Positions 6,782-12,232 of a stretch of DNA of 13,962 nt are shown in pieces. Below the pieces are notes generated by a model. The model searched no databases, was not told the DNA's origin, and saw nothing but the letters and a program-made list of their open reading frames with translations. The translations under genes were made by a program, and so were the position numbers. How positions within the stretch are numbered: the stretch's first letter is position 1; each line of letters opens with the position of its first letter. Source of the DNA: Ignavibacteria bacterium (GTDB lineage Bacteria; Bacteroidota; Ignavibacteria; Tepidaquicellales; OLB5). The stretch is taken from positions 1-13,962 of the forward strand of contig JAPUEV010000213.1 in assembly GCA_027492415.1 (NCBI GenBank). The letters run 5' to 3'.

Positions 6782-7001
6782 AAATTTAAAAATTTAAGTT
6801 TAATATTTTCTTGTTTACATATCAGGGTGAAATTGAGTAAAATATCCTGTCAATTAGCTTCACCTCGTAATTTTCATGCTGTAAAATAGCTTATTTTAGC
6901 CGAAATTACTATAATATACATCAGTGGAAAATATGATTTATGTTAGGGGAATGGGTAAAATGGGGTTTAAACTGAATTTTTACATACTCTTATACCGGCT
7001 G
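6782..7001. other. Intergenic region upstream of the carboxyltransferase gene, with an AT-rich inverted repeat
   Basis: 220 bases without a gene, between the rlmN stop and the carboxyltransferase start. It contains a 7-bp inverted repeat TAAAATA-GCT-TATTTTA (6882-6898), about 100 bases before the start codon, which could be an operator or a small hairpin. A TTGACA lies on the minus strand nearer the gene, but no -10 box stands at a convincing distance. I see no clear terminator for rlmN. A promoter for the carboxyltransferase gene must lie here unless it is read through from rlmN. Confidence 0.4.
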
Positions 7002-8054
7002 TCAGCTATTATTATGTACAGCATGCTTTAGCTGGCCGCATCCTGCATTAATATCTATTCCGCGTCTTATCCTAAGAGTGTTGGGTATACCTGCTTCATC
7101 AAGAATATTCCTGAATGCCTGAATTCTTCGTTGCTTTGATTCATGACCTTCATATCCTGTTGTTGGATTTAATGGTATAAAATTAACATGGCAAAGCATA
7201 CCTTTTAAAATTCTTGCCAAAGCTTTTGCCTGCTCGGGTGTATCATTTACATTATCAATCAACGCCCACTCAAAGCTTACCCGGCGGTTTGTTTTATAGA
7301 TGTAATTCCTGCATGCCTTTATAAGCACATCTATAGGATAACGCTTATTTACCGGCAGCATTGTTTCGCGCAGTTCATCTGTAGCCGCATGTAATGATAC
7401 TGCAAGGTTTACCTGGCTTTCTTCGAGTGCAAATTTTTCTATGTAAGGAACGATTCCAACAGTACTGATAGTAATTCTGCGAGCGCCAAAATTAAATCCA
7501 TCCGGATCTGTCAAAGTATCAACAGCCTTCATTACTTCTTTGTAATTTGCAAACGGTTCACCCATTCCCATAAATACCAGGTTGGTCAGCTTCTCGTTAT
7601 TCTTTCTCAGCTCCCGCTCAAAAAATATTACCTGCTCTACAATTTCACCTGAAGTGATATTCCTCTGTAATCCTCCCTGTCCCGTTGCGCAGAAAGTACA
7701 TCCAAGCGCACATCCGGCCTGGGTTGATATGCATGCAGTTCTGCGTGTATGGTAGCCCATCAGCACTGTTTCAACCTCTGCGCCGTCAGGCAGGCTGAAA
7801 AGAATTTTCCGTGTGTGGGTATCCGATGACTTCAGGTCGACTTCGGGGTGCAGGTGCGAAATATCCGCAGCGGCTGAAAGCTTTTCACGCAGTGATTTTG
7901 GCAGCCCGTTCATTGCTTCAATTGAAGGTGTTACCTTATCATAAAGCTGCTCCCAAACCTGTTTGGCGCGGTATGCAGGCTCGCCAAGATCCGTAATTAT
8001 TTCTGTAATTTCTTTTAAAGTAAGATCGAAAAGGAATGGCTTTTTGTTATTCAT
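7002..8054 (-). CDS. rlmN: Dual-specificity RNA methyltransferase RlmN
   Basis: A 350-residue radical-SAM enzyme that methylates C2 of adenine 2503 in 23S rRNA, and adenine 37 of some tRNAs, in the cytoplasm. All key residues are present. The [4Fe-4S] cysteines are C115, C119 and C122 (CALGCTFC). The two catalytic cysteines are C108 (TACIS), which matches E. coli C118 at the correct spacing, and C339 (NAGCGQL), which matches C355. FMGMGEP (161-167) is the SAM-binding motif and LAVSLHA (217-223) a further conserved strand. The N-terminal helical RNA-binding domain (about 1-90) is intact and the length is normal. The Cfr resistance relative is less likely given the N-terminal region and the RlmN-like ending. 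It lies 41 bases downstream of the arginase gene and may be co-transcribed with it. Confidence 0.95.
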   Translation of the reverse strand: MNNKKPFLFDLTLKEITEIITDLGEPAYRAKQVWEQLYDKVTPSIEAMNGLPKSLREKLSAAADISHLHPEVDLKSSDTHTRKILFSLPDGAEVETVLMGYHTRRTACISTQAGCALGCTFCATGQGGLQRNITSGEIVEQVIFFERELRKNNEKLTNLVFMGMGEPFANYKEVMKAVDTLTDPDGFNFGARRITISTVGIVPYIEKFALEESQVNLAVSLHAATDELRETMLPVNKRYPIDVLIKACRNYIYKTNRRVSFEWALIDNVNDTPEQAKALARILKGMLCHVNFIPLNPTTGYEGHESKQRRIQAFRNILDEAGIPNTLRIRRGIDINAGCGQLKHAVHNNS

Positions 8055-8061
8055 AATAATT

Positions 8062-8090
8062 ATTCCCGTTTTAGTTTAACTAACGGGAAT
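8062..8090. promoter_or_regulatory. Intercistronic hairpin between arginase gene and rlmN
   Basis: ATTCCCGTT (8062-8070) pairs perfectly with AACGGGAAT (8082-8090), loop of 11 bases. An alternative pairing extends the inner stem with TTAG/CTAA. It fills most of the 41-base gap. No U-tract follows in either direction, so it looks like an mRNA processing or stability element, or an attenuator, rather than a classic terminator. Confidence 0.5.
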
Positions 8091-8095
8091 TTAAG

Positions 8096-9049
8096 TTATT
8101 CATATAAAATTGATTTGCCCAAAGCTGATTCAATAAAATCAACTGCAAGCTCTGATGTTTCGTTCTTTGAGTCGAGTATCGGGTTCACTTCCAGCATTTC
8201 CAGGGAGCTCATGCATCCGCAGTCAGCAACCATTTCCATAATTACCGAAGCTTCGCGGTAAGTTAACCCACCCTCAACCGGTGTACCCACACCTCCGGCA
8301 TAATCAGGGTCAACGCCGTCAAGATCAAAGCTGATGTGTATGTGATCGACCTCATTTTTAAAATCGTTAAGTACGCGTGCAATTATCCTTGTCACTCCCT
8401 GCTTATCAACATCGGTCATAGTATAGACCTGCATGCCTCTGTCACGGAACTGTTTTACTGTTACAGCTTCCTCTGCGTCAACATCCCTTATACCAATAAG
8501 CGCAGTATTTTCAGGATGTACCTTTGGTGAAAATCCGCCGATCCTTGTCAGCCTTTTTTCGCCAATGCCAAGTGATACAGCAAGCGGCATTCCGTGTATA
8601 TTACCTGAGGGGGTTGTATCAGGTGTATTCATATCTGCATGTGCATCTATCCATATAACACCAAGCGTTTTATTGTTCTTTTTGCAGTAGCTTGCTATCC
8701 CCGCAATGCTTCCTATTGCAGATGCATGGTCACCGCCCAGTATCAACGGGAAAAAATTCTTATTAAGCAGTGATTCCACTTTCTTTGCCAGTGTTTTAGA
8801 TGCGCGGACAATTTCAGGCAGGTACTTAAGCTTCGGGTTCCTTATTCTCTGGGTTTCAGAGCCTTCTATATGAAGATCACCGAAATCCTTGACAACATAC
8901 CCCATATGTTCAAGTTTTTCCTGAACATGGGCATATCTCAGGGCTGAAGGACCCATATCCACACCGCGTCTATCGGCACCTAAATCCATAGGAAAACCGA
9001 CAATTCCGATCTTTTTCTTTAATCTCTTTGAAAAATTTACTTTTCCCAT
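8096..9049 (-). CDS. rocF: Arginase (ureohydrolase family)
   Basis: This enzyme hydrolyses L-arginine to ornithine and urea using a binuclear manganese centre. Numbering from the ATG at 9049 (317 residues), the metal ligands are H108 (GGDHA), D135, H137 and D139 (DAHAD), and D242 and D244 (SFDLDGVD). The stretch TTPSGNIHGMPLA follows the arginase pattern rather than agmatinase or formimidoylglutamase, and the C-terminal LEVNPILD fits as well. The frame remains open three codons further to a TTG at 9058, but that TTG is the end of a TATATTTG promoter-like box (9063-9056), so I prefer the ATG. There is no Shine-Dalgarno. An ordinary-length arginase. The neighbouring genes show no arginine pathway, so the role (nitrogen recovery or polyamine supply) cannot be narrowed. 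Confidence 0.9.
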   Translation of the reverse strand: MGKVNFSKRLKKKIGIVGFPMDLGADRRGVDMGPSALRYAHVQEKLEHMGYVVKDFGDLHIEGSETQRIRNPKLKYLPEIVRASKTLAKKVESLLNKNFFPLILGGDHASAIGSIAGIASYCKKNNKTLGVIWIDAHADMNTPDTTPSGNIHGMPLAVSLGIGEKRLTRIGGFSPKVHPENTALIGIRDVDAEEAVTVKQFRDRGMQVYTMTDVDKQGVTRIIARVLNDFKNEVDHIHISFDLDGVDPDYAGGVGTPVEGGLTYREASVIMEMVADCGCMSSLEMLEVNPILDSKNETSELAVDFIESALGKSILYE

Positions 9050-9055
9050 AATCTG

Positions 9056-9063
9056 CAAATATA
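9056..9063 (-). promoter_or_regulatory. TAnnTTTG -7 box immediately before the arginase start
   Basis: The minus strand reads TATATTTG, an exact match to the Bacteroidetes -7 consensus, ending six bases before the ATG at 9049. Transcription would begin at or within a few bases of the start codon, giving a leaderless or nearly leaderless mRNA. A convincing TTTG at -33 is not visible at the usual spacing, so the promoter is tentative. Confidence 0.4.
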
Positions 9064-9102
9064 GAGATTTGCCCGTTAAGTTTTTAGGGGCATTATTACC
9101 CC

Positions 9103-9119
9103 CATTTATATTATAAATG
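9103..9119. promoter_or_regulatory. 17-bp palindrome in the divergent arginase/exported-protein region
   Basis: CATTTATA-T-TATAAATG is a perfect 8-bp inverted repeat around a single base. It sits 54 bases upstream of the arginase ATG and 75 bases upstream of the start of the exported protein at 9195. Its position between divergent genes suits a dimeric regulator's operator, though AT-rich palindromes also arise by chance. A GGGG...CCCC pair (9087-9102) lies beside it. Confidence 0.35.
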
Positions 9120-9164
9120 CTGATAATACCCGCTTTTTCTGTTTCAAACTTTAACTAAATAGCA

Positions 9165-9172
9165 TAATTTTA
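9165..9172 (+). promoter_or_regulatory. Possible -7 box for the exported protein gene
   Basis: TAATTTTA matches TAnnTTTG in all but the last base. It lies 22 bases before the ATG at 9195, with TTTC (9142-9145) 19 bases upstream as a weak -33 candidate. In such AT-rich DNA this is suggestive only. Confidence 0.25.
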
Positions 9173-9194
9173 AATAATCAAATATTACAAAAAT

Positions 9195-9695
9195 ATGAAA
9201 TACTCTATAATAGTACTTTGTTTGGTGTTCCTGTTCAGTGGAAGGTCATTTTCAGGCAGCTTTGATCTGGATAAGCTATGCGAAGAAATGTACAAGATCT
9301 ATGATTCCGATGAATTACCGGCAAAGAAAGAAAATCTTGCTTACAAAAAGCTGAACGGACTGATAGGCACATCAGTATCAGTTAAGATCACTACAACTGA
9401 TTCCATTACATATGACCGAAAGGAAGATGTAACTAATCTGAAATCAAAAGAAGTTTTTACTTCTGATAACAAGACAGGTTACTTTGGCGTTTTTGTCATT
9501 GCAACACAAAAAGGCGATGGCTTGCTGATGAGCACTTCTCCTGATAAGGAAATGTCGATCACAGGCAAAATTACCGATATACTGGTTACAGGATACATTA
9601 AGAATAACCTGAACGGTAAAGCTTATACATCACTAAAAGATTTTGATGATAAAGGCACAGTTATACAGCAGGTAATTATTAAGATAGAAATGTAA
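9195..9695 (+). CDS. Small exported protein of unknown function
   Basis: 166 residues. The N-terminus MKYSIIVLCLVFLFSG with RSFSGS is a signal peptide cut near residue 20-22. The Cys at position 9 is inside the hydrophobic core, so this is not an obvious lipoprotein. The mature part (about 145 residues) has a short helical, acidic start (LDKLCEEMYKIYDSDE) and then alternating short strands: GTSVSVKITTTDS, GYFGVFVIATQKG, MSITGKITDILVTGYI, VIQQVIIKIEM. This suggests a small beta-rich domain, possibly OB-fold-like, destined for the periplasm or outside. I do not recognise a family. It is the only complete plus-strand gene in the window, divergent from arginase, and ends just before a 39-bp palindrome. 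Signal peptide, clean ATG and a following stem-loop support it being real. Confidence 0.75.
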   Translation: MKYSIIVLCLVFLFSGRSFSGSFDLDKLCEEMYKIYDSDELPAKKENLAYKKLNGLIGTSVSVKITTTDSITYDRKEDVTNLKSKEVFTSDNKTGYFGVFVIATQKGDGLLMSTSPDKEMSITGKITDILVTGYIKNNLNGKAYTSLKDFDDKGTVIQQVIIKIEM

Positions 9696-9701
9696 ATATT
9701 T

Positions 9702-9740
9702 TACACTCATCCGATGACTTAAAGTCATCGGATGAGTGTA
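9702..9740. repeat. 39-bp near-perfect palindrome between convergent genes
   Basis: TACACTCATCCGATGACTT (9702-9720) is followed by one base and its exact reverse complement (9722-9740), a 19-bp inverted repeat. As RNA it folds into an 18-bp hairpin with a three-base loop. It starts seven bases after the exported-protein stop and ends nine bases before the DUF2461 stop. No U-tract follows on either side. It probably acts as a bidirectional transcript end or stability element, and its perfection also fits a dispersed REP-like repeat. Confidence 0.75.
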
Positions 9741-9748
9741 TTCTCTAC

Positions 9749-10411
9749 TCAAGCACCTATTGCCTCATTTAAAAAATCATTCAGCGGCTTTATTACTTTT
9801 AAAACTTTCGCGGCGTAATCTGTATAATTTTTCGTTAAGGCTTTATCTGCAGTTACAATATGATCACCTATAAAGCTTTTCATCTTCAGGTAATGAACCA
9901 TGGGGTGATCCTTTTCAAATCCTTTAGGAGCGGTTTTAAGTGAATCCCCTTCCCACAATTTACCAAAATACTTCTTAAAATCTTTGCTCTCAACTATCTT
10001 TAAAAATTCCTTTGAGCGCGCTGCTATCTTATTCCTTACTAAAAGCAATTTATCCGGCATCGGCATGTAAAGACCGCTTGCGAGGAAACACTCCCCGGGA
10101 CTGATATGAACATAATATCCGGCATAAGGCATTTTCCTGCCGCCTTTATTTATAGATGCGCCGAGATTGGTTTTATAGGGTGATTTATCCTTAGAAAATC
10201 TCACATCTTTGTATATCCTGAACATACAGTCTTTGGGTTCAAGTCCGGATACTGATTCATCGAATTCCGCGATCTTCTGTATCATCTCAAATATGAATAT
10301 CTCAAAGTCATATTTAGCATCTTCGTACAGCTTTTTATTAGTGTTGAACCACTCGCGGTTATTGTTCTTTTTTAATTTCTTTAAGAAATCAATTGTACTC
10401 TTATGCAGCAT
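9749..10411 (-). CDS. DUF2461 (TIGR02453) family protein
   Basis: A 220-residue cytoplasmic protein. It carries the marks of the DUF2461 family: FLKKLKKNNNREWFNTNK near the start (9-26), RIYKDVRFSKDKSPYKTNLG (65-84), YAGYYVHISPGECFLASGLY (96-115), and a helical C-terminal half. The length is normal for the family. The biochemical function is unknown. Conserved Arg, Asp and Lys residues suggest phosphate or nucleic-acid binding, but this is unproven. No signal peptide or membrane segment is seen. The start is only seven bases after the stop of the hydratase gene, so the two are almost certainly co-transcribed. There is no Shine-Dalgarno. Confidence 0.88.
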   Translation of the reverse strand: MLHKSTIDFLKKLKKNNNREWFNTNKKLYEDAKYDFEIFIFEMIQKIAEFDESVSGLEPKDCMFRIYKDVRFSKDKSPYKTNLGASINKGGRKMPYAGYYVHISPGECFLASGLYMPMPDKLLLVRNKIAARSKEFLKIVESKDFKKYFGKLWEGDSLKTAPKGFEKDHPMVHYLKMKSFIGDHIVTADKALTKNYTDYAAKVLKVIKPLNDFLNEAIGA

Positions 10412-10418
10412 TATAATT

Positions 10419-11186
10419 CTATTTTTGTTTGCTTAAAAATTTTGCTACACCGTTTTTGCAGTCAGGTGTCATACGGGTTACAGCATTAAGGTCACATGCG
10501 TACTCCAGCGCTTTATCAAAATCCATCCCTGAAATATTGCCGAACATTTCCTTTGTCAGCTTAAGTGAAGTTTCGGAATTCTTCTTCAGCATTTCGCAAA
10601 TTTCATTCACTTTCCCGTCAAGCTCAGATGAATGAACAAATTGATTGATAAACCCCATTCTGAAAGCATCATCTGAACCAATCATTCGTGCAGTAAGCAG
10701 CAGATCTTTTGCATGCGTTTCACTTACCCGCTTAAGCAGGAACATCATTACAATTGCCGGAATAAATCCTATTTTAACTTCGGTATAACCGAATTTTGCC
10801 GATTCATCAGCTACTATAATATCACATGCCGAAGCAATTCCGCAGCCGCCGGCAAGACAGTAGCCTTTTACCTTCGCAATAACCGGCTTCGAACAGTTAT
10901 ATATGCTCATCAGCATATTTTTGAACTTACGTGAGTCCTCTTTGTTCTGCAAAATATCATATTCCGATATCTTCTGCAGGTAATCCAGGTAAAGCCCTGA
11001 ACAGAAATTATCAGCAGAGCCGGTTATTACAACAACGCGAACTTCCTCATTTACCGAAAAATCCCTCATCATGTCAGCAAGATCATGGATAAGCTCCTCA
11101 TCAAGAGAGTTCATTTTTTCGGGACGGTTGAGTACAATTTCTGCAACACCGCCTTCAACTTTATAAAGTATATTTTTTAATCCCAT
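10419..11186 (-). CDS. Enoyl-CoA hydratase/isomerase family protein (methylglutaconyl-CoA hydratase-like)
   Basis: A 255-residue crotonase-fold enzyme acting on acyl-CoA thioesters. The oxyanion-hole segments are present: FCSGLYL (61-67) and LAGGCG (111-116). The catalytic Glu matching rat E164 is E136 (YTEVKIGFIPA), but the position matching E144 is G116 (AGGCGIASACDI). Only one of the two hydratase glutamates remains, as in enoyl-CoA isomerases and some other subfamilies. The AGGCG...TEVKIGFIPAIV pattern reminds me of the branch often named methylglutaconyl-CoA hydratase (leucine degradation), so either hydratase or isomerase activity is possible. Co-transcription with the DUF2461 gene is likely. 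A 101-base gap with a repeat element separates it from the ROK kinase gene upstream. Confidence 0.82.
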   Translation of the reverse strand: MGLKNILYKVEGGVAEIVLNRPEKMNSLDEELIHDLADMMRDFSVNEEVRVVVITGSADNFCSGLYLDYLQKISEYDILQNKEDSRKFKNMLMSIYNCSKPVIAKVKGYCLAGGCGIASACDIIVADESAKFGYTEVKIGFIPAIVMMFLLKRVSETHAKDLLLTARMIGSDDAFRMGFINQFVHSSELDGKVNEICEMLKKNSETSLKLTKEMFGNISGMDFDKALEYACDLNAVTRMTPDCKNGVAKFLSKQK

Positions 11187-11205
11187 AATAATTTTTATAA
11201 GTTTA

Positions 11206-11217
11206 CAAATTAATTTG
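11206..11217. promoter_or_regulatory. 12-bp perfect palindrome upstream of the hydratase gene
   Basis: CAAATTAATTTG reads the same on both strands and lies 19 bases before the hydratase ATG. Its minus-strand end, TTAATTTG, also resembles a TAnnTTTG -7 box with one mismatch. It could be an operator or part of a promoter. Short AT-rich palindromes are common by chance, so support is weak. Confidence 0.25.
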
Positions 11218-11220
11218 ATT

Positions 11221-11268
11221 TAATTCCCCTCTTGAGAGGGGAGGGAGCGAAGCGGAAGGGGTGTGTTA
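11221..11268. repeat. Intergenic repeat-like element with CCCCTCT/AGAGGGG hairpin
   Basis: TCCCCTCT-TG-AGAGGGGA (11225-11242) is an 8-bp hairpin, followed by a purine-rich arm GGGAGCGAAGCGGAAGGGG and then TGTGTTAAA. Its G-rich composition stands out in the AT-rich spacer. The layout (CCCCTCTCAAGAGGGG plus ACACACCCC on the opposite strand) resembles a non-coding element I know from many Bacteroidota-related genomes; that is from memory only. It fills most of the 101-base gap between the ROK and hydratase genes. Confidence 0.6.
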
Positions 11269-11287
11269 AATTATCTCTTAATACGGC

Positions 11288-12220
11288 TTACTCAAATATC
11301 AGCGCAGCTGCGCCTAAAACTCCTGCGTCATTATTAATAGAAGAGCGAAGTATCCTGAACTTATTCCTTATAGTTTTAAGGCTTCTTGTTTTAATTGTCT
11401 TATTCAGCTCACCAATAAAGCACTTATATGCATTTGATATTCCACCGCCTAAAACAGCAGTGCGTACATCCATAAGGTTAAAATAATTGGTAATAGCCAC
11501 GCCCAAATAAAATCCGTACAAATTTAACAGTTTTTTTGCAGTTTTGTTACCCTTTAATGCCATTTTACTGATATCTTCAAAATCTATATTTTTGCCAAGC
11601 TTTTTAATTTCTTTCCTGTTCTGCTCAAGGAAATAATTCCTGCCGATGTGCGCTTCAATAGATCCCCGGTTGCCCCCAAGGCAAATTGGACCGTTATAAT
11701 TTATCGTCATCATTCCAAACTCACCTGCCCCGTTCTGCTCTCCCCTGTACAATCTCCCGTCGATAACAATAGCCCCGCCTATACCCGTGCCAAGCGTTAA
11801 GAAAATGAAATTCTTATATTTTGAACCATGCCCGAATTTCAGCTCAGCCAGTCCGGCACAGTTTGCATCATTATCTGCTATAGTTTCGGTCTTATATTTC
11901 TTCTCAAAGTGTTTCTTAAGATTTACTTCCTTCCATCCCTTAAAGTTAGGCGGATATTTCATAACTCCGTTCGTGACTATTCCCGGCGCGCCTATACCGA
12001 TACCGATTATTTCTTTTTTAAAATCCTGCTTAAGGGTATCTATGCACTTTTCGATTTGGCTTAATACTTTTTTTGGAGAAATTTCAGAATATGTCTCGGT
12101 TTTAAAGTGCTTGATTATTTTTCCTTTTGAATCAATAATAGCTGACTTAATAAATGTACCGCCAAGATCAATTCCTATAGCGTATTCAGTTTTATTTTTC
12201 TTGGTTTCAAGTGTTATCAT
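11288..12220 (-). CDS. ROK-family sugar kinase (glucokinase-like)
   Basis: A 310-residue cytoplasmic ATP-dependent kinase, probably phosphorylating glucose or a related hexose. The phosphate-binding motif DLGGT is at 18-22, the catalytic base is D118 (DNDAN), the second phosphate motif is LTLGTGIGGA (141-150), EQNGAGEFG (161-169) is the sugar-binding loop, and VLGGGIS (256-262) a late conserved turn. The zinc site is degraded. The His of the usual GHM is Met (GMM, M170), and the CxCGxxGCxE motif is C180-L-G-G-N-R-G-S-I-E189, with two of three Cys replaced by Gly and Ser. All catalytic and nucleotide residues are intact, so it is probably active without zinc. The gene starts 12 bases after the rarA stop. 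ROK repressors are excluded, since there is no N-terminal helix-turn-helix. Confidence 0.88.
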   Translation of the reverse strand: MITLETKKNKTEYAIGIDLGGTFIKSAIIDSKGKIIKHFKTETYSEISPKKVLSQIEKCIDTLKQDFKKEIIGIGIGAPGIVTNGVMKYPPNFKGWKEVNLKKHFEKKYKTETIADNDANCAGLAELKFGHGSKYKNFIFLTLGTGIGGAIVIDGRLYRGEQNGAGEFGMMTINYNGPICLGGNRGSIEAHIGRNYFLEQNRKEIKKLGKNIDFEDISKMALKGNKTAKKLLNLYGFYLGVAITNYFNLMDVRTAVLGGGISNAYKCFIGELNKTIKTRSLKTIRNKFRILRSSINNDAGVLGAAALIFE

Positions 12221-12232
12221 ATATATAGAGTA

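Noticed and set aside
7819..7832. Second copy of the 39-bp palindrome inside rlmN
   Set aside because: Only 12 bases of one arm (ATCCGATGACTT) match and no inverted arm follows. The bases encode normal rlmN residues, so it is probably coincidence.
9050..9058. TTG at 9058 as the arginase start
   Set aside because: An ATG lies three codons downstream, and the TTG is the end of a TATATTTG promoter-like box with no ribosome binding site before it.
11232..11486. Plus-strand open frame overlapping the intergenic repeat and the kinase gene end
   Set aside because: It starts inside the repeat-like element and then runs antisense through the well-supported ROK gene. The translation has no recognisable domain.
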